Shown here: piece after piece, positions 36,688-46,719 of the stretch
How the letters are laid out: each line of letters opens with the position of its first letter
Numbering within the stretch: the first letter of the stretch is position 1
Origin: Novosphingobium sp. EMRT-2
GTDB lineage: Bacteria; Pseudomonadota; Alphaproteobacteria; Sphingomonadales; Sphingomonadaceae
Direction of reading: 5' to 3'
Assembly (NCBI RefSeq): GCF_005145025.1
Contig: NZ_CP039695.1
Coordinates: 558,001 to 622,000, forward strand
Length of the DNA stretch: 64,000 nt
Program-made: the position numbers and the translations under genes
The notes under the pieces: model-generated
The model's input: the letters and a program-made list of their open reading frames with translations, nothing else
Told to the model about the DNA's origin: nothing
Database searches by the model: none

Positions 36688-38208
36688 TCAGGGCAGCGGG
36701 GGCACCGGCTGCGGCGGAATGCCCGCGTCGTCCTCATGCACCTCGACCGTGCCACGGCCCACATGGCTGCGGCTGCGGCTGTAGGCGAAATAGACCAGCA
36801 GGCCCACCGCCGCCCAGATAACGAACAGCATCTGGCTCTTCACGTCCAGCTTGTAGAACAGATAGAGGCAGCCCAGGAACGAGAGCGGCGCGGTGATCAT
36901 GATTGCCGGGGTGCGGAACGGACGATGCCGCGAAGGCTCCGTGCGCCGCAGGATCAGCACCGCGACCGAAACCGCCGCGAACGCGAATAGCGTGCCGGAG
37001 TTCGAGATGTTGGCAAGCAGACCCACCGGGAAGAATGCCGAGAACAAGGCCACGAACACACCCGTCAGGATAGTAATGACGTGCGGGGTGTTGAACTTGG
37101 GGTGGATCTTGGAAAAGGCCGCCGGAAGCAGGCCATCACGGCTCATCACGAAGAAGATGCGGGTCTGGCCGAACATCATCATCAGGATCACCGAAGGCAG
37201 GGCAAGGCCCGCGGCCAGGCCGATCAGGTTGCCGATCTGCGGCCAGCCGATCTCCCGCAGCGTCCACGCCAGCGCTTCCTTGGAGCAGACCACCGCCTGA
37301 TCGCCGATGCCCGCGCACTGAGCCGCCAGTTCGCGGCTGCCCGGTTCAAGCCCCATGCCGTGCGCATCCATCACCGGCTGCGCGCCGACCGAACCGATCA
37401 CGCCCGCCGCCACCAGCAGATAGAAGATGGTGCAGATCGCCAGGCTGCCGATCAGGCCGATCGGCATGTTCCTCTGCGGATTCTTGGTTTCCTCTGCGGC
37501 GGTCGAGACAGCGTCGAAGCCTACGTAGGCGAAGAAGATCGAAGCGGCCGCCGCGCCCACGCCACTGAAGCCCAGCGGCATGAACGGTTCGAAATTCTTC
37601 ATGTTCATCACCGGGACCGACAGGATGATGAACAGCGTGAGCGCGGAGACCTTGATCGCCACCAGCACGGCATTGACCGTCGCGCTTTCCTTGGTCCCGA
37701 TCACCAGCAGTCCGGTGACGAGGCTGGCAATCAGCATGGCGGGCAGGTTGACCACGCCGCCGTCATAGGGACCGCGCACGAGCATGTCGGGTATGTCTAT
37801 GTGGAAGGCGTTCTCCACGAGCCCGACCACATAGCCCGACCAGCCGACGCTGACCGCGCCGGCCGCCACCGCGTATTCCAGGATCAAGGCCCAGCCGACC
37901 ATCCAGGCGATGAGTTCGCCCATCACGGCGTAGCTGTAGGTATAGGCTGACCCCGAAACCGGCACCATCGCCGCCATTTCGGCATAGCACAGGGCGGCCA
38001 CGGCGCAGACGAAGCCGGCGATGACGAAGCTGAGCATCATGCCCGGCCCGGCCTTCTGGGCCGCTTCGGCCGTCAGCACGAAAATGCCGGTGCCGATCAC
38101 GGCGCCGATGCCGAGCATGGTCAGTTGGAAGGCGCCGAGCGAGCGATGCAGCGATTTCTTCTCGGCAGTTGCAAGAATGGCGTCGAGTGGTTTGACGCGA
38201 CCGAACAT
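36688..38208 (-). CDS. APC-family amino acid permease
   Basis: 506 residues, about 12 membrane helices. The consensus [24 protein letters not shown] at the first helix and the [25 protein letters not shown] block place it in the amino acid-polyamine-organocation family, closest in pattern to YfnA/CAT-type transporters. Substrate cannot be fixed; basic or neutral amino acids are likely. GGGAG lies 7 bases before the ATG. It is divergent from panB with 204 bases between. Confidence 0.88.
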   Translation of the reverse strand: MFGRVKPLDAILATAEKKSLHRSLGAFQLTMLGIGAVIGTGIFVLTAEAAQKAGPGMMLSFVIAGFVCAVAALCYAEMAAMVPVSGSAYTYSYAVMGELIAWMVGWALILEYAVAAGAVSVGWSGYVVGLVENAFHIDIPDMLVRGPYDGGVVNLPAMLIASLVTGLLVIGTKESATVNAVLVAIKVSALTLFIILSVPVMNMKNFEPFMPLGFSGVGAAAASIFFAYVGFDAVSTAAEETKNPQRNMPIGLIGSLAICTIFYLLVAAGVIGSVGAQPVMDAHGMGLEPGSRELAAQCAGIGDQAVVCSKEALAWTLREIGWPQIGNLIGLAAGLALPSVILMMMFGQTRIFFVMSRDGLLPAAFSKIHPKFNTPHVITILTGVFVALFSAFFPVGLLANISNSGTLFAFAAVSVAVLILRRTEPSRHRPFRTPAIMITAPLSFLGCLYLFYKLDVKSQMLFVIWAAVGLLVYFAYSRSRSHVGRGTVEVHEDDAGIPPQPVPPLP

Positions 38209-38412
38209 GGAATTCTCCCGCCTTGGACCGTTGCGGACCGCCGATCCCTCGGAACGGTTACACCGGCAACCAGGTTGTGGCGGAGGAAGCTAGCGGCAAG
38301 GTTCCGTCACGCAAAGGTCTTTTTCCCCCGCCTTCTGGGGATGCCGGCATGCTTGCGGGCGGCGAACGATGGTCTAGAAGGCTTGTCCCCGTATTCCGAA
38401 GGGACCACATGC

Positions 38413-39282
38413 ATGTCCACGACGTTCCAGCTCGATACCGCGACCAGCCGCGCCAACCCGACGCCGGCGCCGATGAAGCGCCTGACGGTTCCGGCGATCC
38501 GTCAGCGCAAGAAGGACGGAGTGACCGACCAGCCCGTGGTGATGCTGACCGCCTACACCGCGCGGCAGGCACAGTTGCTCGATGCGCATTGCGATCTGCT
38601 TCTAGTCGGGGATTCGCTGGGGCAGGTGATCTACGGCCTGCCTTCGAGCGTTCCCGTCACGCTCGACATGATGGCCGCGCACGGCGCGGCGGTGGTGCGC
38701 GGCAGCTATCATGCCGCCGTCGTGGTGGACATGCCCTTCGGCTCCTATGAAGGTTCACCGGAACAAGCGTTCGCCAGCGCCTCGCGCCTGCTGAAAGAGA
38801 CGGGCTGCGCGGCGGTGAAGCTCGAAGGGGGCGAAGCCATGGCGGAAACCGTGGCCTTCCTCACCCGCCGGGGCATCCCGGTGATGGGCCATGTCGGCCT
38901 GACGCCCCAGGCGGTGAACGTACTGGGCGGCTACAACGCGCGCGGGCGCAGCGAGGCGGAAGCCGCCAAGATCGTCGGCGATGCCAGGGCGCTGGCCGAT
39001 GCCGGCGCGTTCGCCATCGTGATCGAAGGCGTGGTGGAACCGATCGCCATCCAGATCACGCAGGCCGTGCCCTGCCCCACGATTGGCATCGGCGCATCGG
39101 CGCAGTGTGACGGGCAGGTGCTGGTGACCGAGGATATGCTGGGCATGTTCGAACGAGTGCCGCGTTTCGTGAAGATCTACGAGAACCTGGCCGAGACGAT
39201 CTCCGGCGCGGCCGCGCGCTATGCCGACGAAGTCCGCAACCGGACCTTCCCTGGCATCGAACAGACCTACCAGCCGCGCTGA
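38413..39282 (+). CDS. panB: 3-methyl-2-oxobutanoate hydroxymethyltransferase
   Basis: 289 residues, first step of pantothenate synthesis (ketopantoate from alpha-ketoisovalerate and methylene-THF). Blocks: [30 protein letters not shown] (metal-binding Asp), [26 protein letters not shown] and the catalytic Glu region [11 protein letters not shown], then [10 protein letters not shown] 38413 follows AAGGGACC. An ATG one codon upstream is out of frame. panC is not adjacent in the window. Confidence 0.94.
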   Translation: MSTTFQLDTATSRANPTPAPMKRLTVPAIRQRKKDGVTDQPVVMLTAYTARQAQLLDAHCDLLLVGDSLGQVIYGLPSSVPVTLDMMAAHGAAVVRGSYHAAVVVDMPFGSYEGSPEQAFASASRLLKETGCAAVKLEGGEAMAETVAFLTRRGIPVMGHVGLTPQAVNVLGGYNARGRSEAEAAKIVGDARALADAGAFAIVIEGVVEPIAIQITQAVPCPTIGIGASAQCDGQVLVTEDMLGMFERVPRFVKIYENLAETISGAAARYADEVRNRTFPGIEQTYQPR

Positions 39283-39409
39283 TTCCGCATAACGCAAGCA
39301 TCCGCGCATTTCCCGGCATTGCGTTGCCGGGTCGTTCCGCTATGCCCGGCGTGACCGTCCATGGCCGCGCGTCGGCCACCGCCTTTCCATATCTTCAGGG
39401 GACCACACC

Positions 39410-40459
39410 GTGCTTCGTTTCTACAAGGGCTCGATCGGCTTCACGCTGGTCTGCCTCGCGCTGGCGGTAGCTTATGGCTGGTGGCTGACGGGTTCGGCCT
39501 CCGCGACATTGGCGCTGGTGTGGATCGTGACGGTGCTGTCGATCCTCGAAATCTCGCTGTCGTTCGACAATGCCGTGGTCAACGCCACCGTCCTCGCCGA
39601 GATGGACCACGTCTGGCAGCGGCGGTTCCTCACCTGGGGCATGGTGATCGCGGTATTCGGCATGCGCATCGTGTTTCCGCTGGCGATCGTGGCGATCGCC
39701 GCTGGCATCGGGCCGGTGGAAGCGCTCAAGCTCTCGCTCAACGAACCGGCGCGCTACGAGGCGATCGTCAGCGGCGCGCATGTCGGCATCGCCGGCTTCG
39801 GCGGCGCGTTCCTGGCAATGGTGGGCCTGTCGTTTTTCTTCGACGGTGAAAAAGAAGTCCACTGGATCCGCTGGATCGAGGAGAAGCTGAGCCTCGTCTC
39901 CAACGTCAAGGCCGCCGAGATTGGCCTGTTAATGGTGGTGCTCTATCTCGTCTCGCTGCTGCTGGATGCTGCCGAGGCGCATACCTTCATCGTATCGGGG
40001 ATGCTCGGCATCGTGGCTTTCATCGCGGTGGAAGCGATCGGCACGATCCTCGAAATGCGCGAAGAAGCGCAGAAGGCGGCGGGGGCGCTGGTCCGCTCGG
40101 GACTTGGCGGATTCCTCTATCTCAACGTGCTGGATGCCTCGTTCAGCTTCGACGGCGTGATCGGCGCATTCGCCCTTTCCAACAACATGGTGATCATCGC
40201 ACTGGGCCTGTCGATCGGCGCCATGTTCGTCCGTTCGATGACGATCATGCTGGTGCAGAAAGGCACGCTGGCGGAATACCGCTATCTCGAACACGGCGCG
40301 TTCTGGGCGATCATCGCGCTGGGCGGGATCATGCTGGCATCGGCGCGCTTCCACATTCCCGAAAGCGTGACCGGGCTAATCGGCGCGGCCCTAATCGGCC
40401 TGTCGCTGTGGTGGTCGATCCGCCACCGGCGTCGGCATCCCGACACCGGCGCGGATTGA
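39410..40459 (+). CDS. DUF475 / TerC-like integral membrane protein
   Basis: 349 residues with about nine membrane helices and a GTG start. The repeated acidic motif SLSFDNAVVNATVL and later SFSFDGVIGAFALSNNMVI match the DUF475 family, related to TerC metal-ion transport or tellurite-resistance proteins. The paired Asp residues inside the membrane suggest cation handling, probably manganese or similar; this is inference from the superfamily. The gene is convergent with the CoA transferase, 4 bases apart. Confidence 0.85.
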   Translation: MLRFYKGSIGFTLVCLALAVAYGWWLTGSASATLALVWIVTVLSILEISLSFDNAVVNATVLAEMDHVWQRRFLTWGMVIAVFGMRIVFPLAIVAIAAGIGPVEALKLSLNEPARYEAIVSGAHVGIAGFGGAFLAMVGLSFFFDGEKEVHWIRWIEEKLSLVSNVKAAEIGLLMVVLYLVSLLLDAAEAHTFIVSGMLGIVAFIAVEAIGTILEMREEAQKAAGALVRSGLGGFLYLNVLDASFSFDGVIGAFALSNNMVIIALGLSIGAMFVRSMTIMLVQKGTLAEYRYLEHGAFWAIIALGGIMLASARFHIPESVTGLIGAALIGLSLWWSIRHRRRHPDTGAD

Positions 40460-40463
40460 ACGG

Positions 40464-41531
40464 CTAGTCAATCGGCGTCGAGACGAGCTTTGGTTCGGGA
40501 GCCGGCGTACCAAGGAAGCGCGGCGCCGGCGCGGGCATGACCATGCCGTCGTCCTTCACGAACGTGCCGCGTGCCACGTTGTGCGCGTGGCCCGGCGCTT
40601 CCGCCAGGCTGAGCACCGGCGCGAAGCAGATGTCCGTGCCATCCATGATAGCGCACCATTCGTCGCGCGTCTTCGTCAGGAACAGCGCCTTGGTCCGCTG
40701 CTTGAGATCGGGCCACGCCTTCGCATCCATCTGCCGCGCGAAATCCGGATCGTCCTTCAGCCCGGTCTTCTCCATCAGCAGCGCGTAGAACTGCGGCTCG
40801 ATCGACCCTATCGAGATCCACTTGCCGTCCGCCGTCTCGTAGGTGTCGTAGAAATGCGTGCCGCCATCGAGCAGGTTGACGCCGCGTTCGTCCTTCCAGA
40901 TGCCGTTGCCGAAGAACGTCCAGGTCATCGCGGAAAGGATCGCCGCGCCATCGACCATCGCGCAGTCGACCACCTGCCCCTTGCCCGTGGTGCGGGCGCT
41001 GAACACCGCCGCCATGATGCCGAACGCCATCAGCATGCCGCCACCGCCGAAATCGCCGACCGCATTGACCGGGAACTGGGGCTTGCCGCCCGCCTCGCCA
41101 TAGGTGTGCAGCGCGCCGGACAGGGCGATGTAATTGATGTCATGCCCGGCCAGCGGCGCCATCGGCCCATCCTGGCCCCAGCCGGTCATCCGGCCATAGA
41201 CCAGGCGCGGGTTGTCCGCCAGCAACACGTCCGGACCAAGGCCGAGCCGCTCCATCACGCCGGGACGATAGCCTTCGACGATGGCGTCGGCCTCCTTCAC
41301 CAGCTCGCGAATGCGCGCCAGCGACGCCGGGTCCTTGAGATCCAGCGCGATGCGCTGGCGGTTGCGGTTGAGGATGTCGCGCTGGCCATCGTCGCCGACA
41401 CGGCTTGCGGCTCCCGGCCGGTCGATCCGGATCACTCTGGCGCCATGATCCGCCAGCATCATGCAGGCGAACGGCCCCGGCCCGATCCCTGCGAACTCGA
41501 TGACAGTCAGTCCTTCCAGCGCTCCGGCCAT
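40464..41531 (-). CDS. CaiB/BaiF (class III) CoA transferase family protein
   Basis: 355 residues. N-terminal block GLTVIEFAGIGPGPFACMMLADHGA, RIDRPG, ILNRNRQRIALDLKDP and the VEGYRPGVMERLGLGPD segment are typical of the alpha-methylacyl-CoA racemase branch, with a His/Asp pair expected in that fold (GHDINYIALSG). It probably racemises or transfers CoA on branched acyl-CoAs. GGGGGAG lies ahead of the ATG. A near-perfect palindrome 15 bases upstream looks like an operator. Confidence 0.9.
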   Translation of the reverse strand: MAGALEGLTVIEFAGIGPGPFACMMLADHGARVIRIDRPGAASRVGDDGQRDILNRNRQRIALDLKDPASLARIRELVKEADAIVEGYRPGVMERLGLGPDVLLADNPRLVYGRMTGWGQDGPMAPLAGHDINYIALSGALHTYGEAGGKPQFPVNAVGDFGGGGMLMAFGIMAAVFSARTTGKGQVVDCAMVDGAAILSAMTWTFFGNGIWKDERGVNLLDGGTHFYDTYETADGKWISIGSIEPQFYALLMEKTGLKDDPDFARQMDAKAWPDLKQRTKALFLTKTRDEWCAIMDGTDICFAPVLSLAEAPGHAHNVARGTFVKDDGMVMPAPAPRFLGTPAPEPKLVSTPID

Positions 41532-41545
41532 GCCGCTCCCCCGCG

Positions 41546-41563
41546 TTTAATTGATCGATTAAA
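41546..41563 (-). promoter_or_regulatory. palindromic operator-like site upstream of the CoA transferase
   Basis: TTTAATTGATCGATTAAA is symmetric except for one base pair, and is AT-rich within GC-rich DNA. It lies 15 bases before the start codon. Size and symmetry suit a TetR- or GntR-type repressor site; the regulator is not adjacent. Confidence 0.45.
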
Positions 41564-41631
41564 GCGAGGTCGTACCGCCCGGGGCGGTGTCCTGTCCAGA
41601 GCGATTCCGCCGGACAAGGCGGGCGGCGCGA

Positions 41632-43194
41632 TCAGCCCTGCCCGCGCCGCGCCAAAACCTGCGCCATCGCGTCGGCGTCCCCATCCCGCCCCTCGCGACG
41701 CCAGCCGGCTTCCAGCAGCTTCATGGCTGCCACGCTGCCGGGGTTCTGGAACAGATAGCGCGCGGTCATGCCATCGGCTTCGCGCGCCCTCCCCGCCGCG
41801 CGCAGCGCCGCATCCATGCGGACCAGAACCGGCTCGGTGTAACGGATGGACGCGGCCCGATCGTAATCGGCAATGGCTCCGGTCGTGTCGCCCGCCAGCA
41901 TCCGGACATCGCCGACCAGCAGGTGCGCCTCCGACGCGCCGGGATTGGCATCTCGCAGGCGCGTGGCAACCGCAAGTGCCTCGCCGTGGAGCCGCATTTC
42001 CAGCAGCCCCCGGACATAGGGCAGCGCGTTGGTCGCGAAATTCGGCGCCTCGTTGTAGCGCACGCCCAGCACGCCCAGCGGCGCGCCCGAGGGCAGCGGC
42101 GCGAACGCACGGACGCCGTGCTGCGCCGCCCGGGCAAGATAGGGCGCGGCACGCTGCGGCTTGCCCTGCCGTTCCCACGCATGACCGACAAGCGCGAGCA
42201 TATAGGGCGATGCCCAGGGCTGGCGTGCCACGATCTCGAACCGGTCGAGTATCTGCCGGTAATCCCCCTGGCGATCCAGCGCCCGCGCCAGCATCTTCTG
42301 CACCTCTAGGTTGTCCGGCTGCATCCGCGAGAGGCGATCGAAGTATTCGACCGCGAGATTCACGTTGCCGGCCCGGTATTCGAGAATGCCGTTGAACTGG
42401 ATGGCGGCCGGCATGTCGCGCAGCGCCGATCCCGTGCGCAGCAGGATCGAACGGGCGAGTTCGGTCTTTCCCGCGCGCGCCGCCAGCACAGCTTGCAGGT
42501 AAAGCGCGCGCGCGTTCTTCGGATCGACCTCGATCAGCTTGCGGCAGACCGCCAGCATCGCGCGATACTGGCCAAGATCACCCAAGGTAGCGGCATATTC
42601 GCCCAGCAGGGCCTTGTCGTTGGGCGCGATCCGCAGGCCGGCCTCGAACCACGGCAGGGCGGCGCGCAAGCCATACTGTTCGCGCACCAGCATCCCGCGC
42701 AGTTCCAGCGCGCGCACATTGTTCGGGTCCAGCCGTACGGCGTGATCCGCCGCCGCGATCGCCTGGGCCTGCTCGCCGCCCGAAAAGCGCAGCCGGGCAA
42801 TATCGACCCACAATCCAGCGTCAGCGGGCAGGAACCGCAGCGCCTGGTCAAACGCCTGTGCCGCCGGTTGAAGGTTGCCGTCGGCCAGTTCGAGCCGCCC
42901 GCGAACGTGCCAGCCGTTGCCCGCCGCATCAGGGGCGAACGCGCCTTCGGTCAGCCAGCGTCGCGCTTCCGTCCGGTCTCCTTCCAGCAGCAGCGCCTCG
43001 CCCACCAGATCGCGCACGGCATCGGCGGGCGTGCCGTTGCGCACCGCTTCGCGCAACGGCACTTCGGCGGCGATCCCGTCCCCCCGGTCCAGCGCGGCGC
43101 GGGCCTTTCCCCGCAATCCATCAAGCGAGGGCGCGCTGCCCGCAACCGGGAGCGCGACGGCGAGCAGAACCGCCGCCGCGACCAGCCGCGACAC
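41632..43194 (-). CDS. tetratricopeptide-repeat protein linked to the PrsK/PrsR locus
   Basis: 520 residues from a GTG at 43194, which begins directly with a signal peptide (LVAAAVLLAVALPVAGSA). The rest is a run of TPR helices, for example AFDQALRFLPADAGLWVDIA, AADHAVRLDPNNVRALELRG and LAVEYFDRLSRMQPDNLEVQ, indicating a periplasmic scaffold. It starts 13 bases after prsR and is likely the last gene of that operon. It may correspond to the TPR component of XrtA/PEP-CTERM polysaccharide loci, though shorter than the PrsT proteins I know of. Confidence 0.75.
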   Translation of the reverse strand: MSRLVAAAVLLAVALPVAGSAPSLDGLRGKARAALDRGDGIAAEVPLREAVRNGTPADAVRDLVGEALLLEGDRTEARRWLTEGAFAPDAAGNGWHVRGRLELADGNLQPAAQAFDQALRFLPADAGLWVDIARLRFSGGEQAQAIAAADHAVRLDPNNVRALELRGMLVREQYGLRAALPWFEAGLRIAPNDKALLGEYAATLGDLGQYRAMLAVCRKLIEVDPKNARALYLQAVLAARAGKTELARSILLRTGSALRDMPAAIQFNGILEYRAGNVNLAVEYFDRLSRMQPDNLEVQKMLARALDRQGDYRQILDRFEIVARQPWASPYMLALVGHAWERQGKPQRAAPYLARAAQHGVRAFAPLPSGAPLGVLGVRYNEAPNFATNALPYVRGLLEMRLHGEALAVATRLRDANPGASEAHLLVGDVRMLAGDTTGAIADYDRAASIRYTEPVLVRMDAALRAAGRAREADGMTARYLFQNPGSVAAMKLLEAGWRREGRDGDADAMAQVLARRGQG

Positions 43195-43207
43195 GACGGG
43201 CCAGCGC

Positions 43208-44575
43208 CTAGTGCTGGAGATCGTATTGCTTGAGCAGGTCATAAAGCGTCGGCCGGCTGATCCCGAGCAGGCGAGCGGTTCCGGATATGTTACCTTCGCT
43301 GCGCGCCAGCGCGTGCCGGATCACGCGCCGGTCGGTCGCCTCGCGCGCGGTCTTGAGGTTCAGCGGATTGTCGGTGCCCTCGTCCGGCGCGGGCAGGTCG
43401 AGGTCCAGCGCCGTCACCAGCTTGCCGTCCGCCATGATGACCGCGCGCTTGATCCGGTTTTCCAGCTCGCGGACGTTGCCGGGCCAGTTCCAGGCATCGA
43501 TGGCGGCCAGAGCATCGGGCGCAAACCCCTTGACGGCCGGGTTCATCTCGGCCGCGAAGCGCGCGAGGAAGGCATTGGCCAGCAGCGTGGCGTCCCCCGG
43601 CCTCTCGGCAAGGCCCGGAATGCGCACGACGATTTCGGCCAGGCGATAGTACAAATCCTCGCGGAACCGCCCTTCGGCGATCATCGCTTCCAGGTTCTGG
43701 TGCGTGGCGCAGACGATGCGCGTATCGACTTCGATCGAGCGACGGCCCCCGATGCGCTCGATCGTGCGTTCCTGCAAAAAGCGCAGCAACTTCACTTGCA
43801 GCGGGAACGGGATGTCGCCCACTTCGTCGAGAAACAGCGTGCCGCCGCTGGCCATCTCGATCTTGCCCTCGGTGGTCTTGACCGCCCCGGTAAAGGCCCC
43901 CTTCTCATACCCGAACAGTTCGCTTTCGAGCAGGTTTTCCGGAATGGCCGCGCAGTTGATGGCGACGAACGCGCCGCGCCGCCGGTTCGACGCTTCGTGC
44001 AGGCCGCGCGCCAGCAGTTCCTTGCCGGTGCCGCTCGCCCCCAGCAGCATGACCGAAACATTGGTGCCGGCGACCCGTTCGATCGTGCGGGCAACCTTGA
44101 CCATTTCCGGCGCGGCGGTGATCATCCGGCCCAGCACCTTGTTGTCCGGCCCGGCGCGATCCGCCAGCGAGCGGTTTTCCGCCTCGATCCGGTGGAGGTG
44201 CAGCGCGCGGCGGACGATCAGGCCCAGCGCATCGATATCGACCGGCTTCTGATAGAAATCATAGGCGCCCTTGGCGATCGCGGTCAGCGCGCTTTCGCGC
44301 GCGCCGTGGCCGCTGGCGACGATCACCTTGGTATCGGGCTTGAGCGCCATGATCTCGTCCAGCACGGCAAAGCCTTCGCTGGTGCCGTCGGGATCGGGCG
44401 GCAGCCCCAGATCGAGCGTCACCACCGCCGGCTCCTCCGCCCGTAGCAGCGCCAGCGCGCTGGCGCGATCGCCGGCGACAAACACGTCGAAATCCTCGTA
44501 GGCCCATTTGAGCTGGGCCTGAAGACCGGGATCGTCCTCGACGATCAACAGCTTGGGGCGCTCCTCGGTCATCAT
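43208..44575 (-). CDS. prsR: PrsR-type sigma-54-dependent response regulator
   Basis: 455 residues. Receiver domain with D55 (VVTLDLGLPP) and K110 (FYQKP). Sigma-54 AAA+ domain with Walker A GASGTGKE (179-186) and the sigma-54 contact loop GAFTGA (226-231). C-terminal Fis-type helix-turn-helix (GNISGTARLLGISRPTLYDL). The sequence pattern matches the PEP-CTERM-box regulator PrsR, which works with PrsK to switch on exopolysaccharide and PEP-CTERM protein genes through -24/-12 promoters. ATGA overlap with prsK. Confidence 0.9.
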   Translation of the reverse strand: MMTEERPKLLIVEDDPGLQAQLKWAYEDFDVFVAGDRASALALLRAEEPAVVTLDLGLPPDPDGTSEGFAVLDEIMALKPDTKVIVASGHGARESALTAIAKGAYDFYQKPVDIDALGLIVRRALHLHRIEAENRSLADRAGPDNKVLGRMITAAPEMVKVARTIERVAGTNVSVMLLGASGTGKELLARGLHEASNRRRGAFVAINCAAIPENLLESELFGYEKGAFTGAVKTTEGKIEMASGGTLFLDEVGDIPFPLQVKLLRFLQERTIERIGGRRSIEVDTRIVCATHQNLEAMIAEGRFREDLYYRLAEIVVRIPGLAERPGDATLLANAFLARFAAEMNPAVKGFAPDALAAIDAWNWPGNVRELENRIKRAVIMADGKLVTALDLDLPAPDEGTDNPLNLKTAREATDRRVIRHALARSEGNISGTARLLGISRPTLYDLLKQYDLQH

Positions 44576-46719
44576 GCCACTTTCTTTTCTGCGGTACCGT
44601 CACCGGTCCCGGAACTGTCTTCGGGCTCTGCCGCCACCGCGAGCGGCAGACGGATCGTGAAGCGGCTGCCCAGCCCTTCCCGGCTTTCCACATCGAGCCG
44701 CCCGCGCATGGCGCGCACCATTTCGCGCGCTTCGAAGGCCCCGATGCCGAACCCGCCAGCCTTGGTGGAAACGAACGGCTTGAACAGGCCGTTGCGGACA
44801 AAGTCGGCGCTCATGCCCGCGCCGGTATCGACCACGTCGATACACCCCTCCGCACCCTCGATGCGCCAGCGCAGCAGCACCGGCATCCCTTGCGGGCTGG
44901 CATCGATCGCATTCTGGACAAGGTGCAGGAGCACCTGCTCCAGCGTTTCGCGATGGGCCAGAACGCCGAAGGACGCTTCATCGACAGCGTGCGCCCGCGG
45001 CCCCTGCGCGCCGGCATAGCGGGCGACCACCCCCTTGCACACGTCTGCCACGTCCGTCCCGGAGAGTTTTTCCGGAGCCGCCTTGCCATAGCGCGAAAGG
45101 CGCGCCAGCAGCGCGTTGAGCTTGTCTGTGGAATTGCGCAACGTCACCAGCATGTCGGCGCGAAATGCCGGATTTTCGGCATGGCGTTCCGCGTTGCGCG
45201 CCAGCAGGCTGAGCTGGCTCGCAAGGTTCTTGATGTCGTGCATCACGAAGGCGATGCGGCGGTTGAACTCGTCGAACCGGCTCGCCTCAAGCAGCGCGAC
45301 CTGGCCGTTGTTCTCCGCCAGATAGCTCGCCAACTGCTGCCCCACCACGCGCAGCAAGTCGAAATCCTCCCAGTCGAGCTGGCGCATCACCGGCGGCCGT
45401 CCCAGCACGACCATGCCGACAAGACGTTCGAAATGCAGCAGCGGCACCAGCGCCCAGGCTTCGTGATCCTCCACCAGCCAGCCCGGCACGCGCGCCCGTT
45501 CGCCCTGATGATCCGTGCCGGCGCGCACCTCGTCGAGATCAACGATGAAGCCGTGCTGTTCGAAAAAGGCCATGCTGGCCGCGTCCATCGCCATGCCCGG
45601 CACTTCGGCGGCGGGCCATTGCCAGCGCCCGGCCAGTTCGAGGTCGCCCGTTTCGGAAGGCACCAGCAGCAGGCCTTGGGCGCTGTCGGTGATGTCGGCC
45701 AGCGCCTGCACCACGCGGGCGTGCAGCGGCAGCGCCTGCGCCCCTCCGTGGCCGATCGTGCGGGTGAAGCGCAGCCATTCGGCGCGATAATCGTAGCGAT
45801 GCTGGAACAGGTGCTTGGCCAGCATGACCTTGGCCCAGCCGCGCAGGCGCTTTGACGGCATGACCGCCAGCACCAGCACCGTGATGGCCACCGCAAAGCC
45901 AAGCTGCGCCAGTTGCGAGGCATTGCCGCCTAGCCACGCGAGCGATTGCGCGGCACCGACCATCACGATCATGTAGCCGCCGATCACCAGCAGCGACAGC
46001 GACTGGAAAGCGATCGTGCGCGAAGGCGAAAAGCGCAGCGACGATTGCGCACGCGCCGCCCCGAAAGCGAGCAGGACCGTAGCGATGATCTGGGTCAACG
46101 CCCGGATCGCCACGAGATTGTCCGGCACCCAGTTCGCCAGGTAGGCGATAGTGTAGAAGTTGAGGTCGTAGCCCCATACCAGCGCCATTGCCGCGCAAGC
46201 CCAGCGCACCGCGATGCGCTGTTGCGCCACCGCGCCGACATAGAGATTATGGACCAGCACGAGCACGCCGGTGGTCACCAGCAGCCGCAGCATGACCGAG
46301 ATATGGAAGATCATCTCCTCCACCCCCTCGATCGCGCCGAACCACAGTTGCAGCATGATCGCGATCGCCTGCAACGCCTCCACGAAGGCGAGCACGATCA
46401 TCAACGGGCGGACAGGCCCCCTATGGCCATCGCGCCCATCGCTGGCGAACAAGGCGTAGATAAGGCCCAGCCAGCCAAGATCCCGCAGCGTTTCTGCCAG
46501 TTGCGCCGGGAGCGATCCGGCTCCCAGCGCCGCGCACAGCAAGGCCCACAACGCCATCGCGATCAGCGCGGCAATGCGCACCTTGCCGCCGGGTTCGCGC
46601 CGCCGCGCACCATCGCCCAACCACACCGCGAGCAGCAGCGCGCAGAACGCCGCAAGCACATAGACCCAGTGGGCAAACCCACTGGAGGTATGCCCCGCGA
46701 GTTCGTCGATCGCGTTCAA
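44572..46719 (-). CDS. prsK: PrsK-type membrane sensor histidine kinase
   Basis: 715 residues from a TTG at 46719 that overlaps the upstream stop (TTGA); a GTG at 46737 is the alternative. The N-terminus has 8-9 membrane helices (to about 300), then a GAF-like domain (around 330-480). The H-box is FVMHDIKNLASQLSLL, and a complete ATPase domain includes HLVQNAIDASP, DTGAGM and GFGIGAFEAREMV. The MHDIKN form of the H-box and the architecture are those of PrsK from XrtA/PEP-CTERM systems. Signal unknown. Confidence 0.88.
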   Translation of the reverse strand: MNAIDELAGHTSSGFAHWVYVLAAFCALLLAVWLGDGARRREPGGKVRIAALIAMALWALLCAALGAGSLPAQLAETLRDLGWLGLIYALFASDGRDGHRGPVRPLMIVLAFVEALQAIAIMLQLWFGAIEGVEEMIFHISVMLRLLVTTGVLVLVHNLYVGAVAQQRIAVRWACAAMALVWGYDLNFYTIAYLANWVPDNLVAIRALTQIIATVLLAFGAARAQSSLRFSPSRTIAFQSLSLLVIGGYMIVMVGAAQSLAWLGGNASQLAQLGFAVAITVLVLAVMPSKRLRGWAKVMLAKHLFQHRYDYRAEWLRFTRTIGHGGAQALPLHARVVQALADITDSAQGLLLVPSETGDLELAGRWQWPAAEVPGMAMDAASMAFFEQHGFIVDLDEVRAGTDHQGERARVPGWLVEDHEAWALVPLLHFERLVGMVVLGRPPVMRQLDWEDFDLLRVVGQQLASYLAENNGQVALLEASRFDEFNRRIAFVMHDIKNLASQLSLLARNAERHAENPAFRADMLVTLRNSTDKLNALLARLSRYGKAAPEKLSGTDVADVCKGVVARYAGAQGPRAHAVDEASFGVLAHRETLEQVLLHLVQNAIDASPQGMPVLLRWRIEGAEGCIDVVDTGAGMSADFVRNGLFKPFVSTKAGGFGIGAFEAREMVRAMRGRLDVESREGLGSRFTIRLPLAVAAEPEDSSGTGDGTAEKKVA

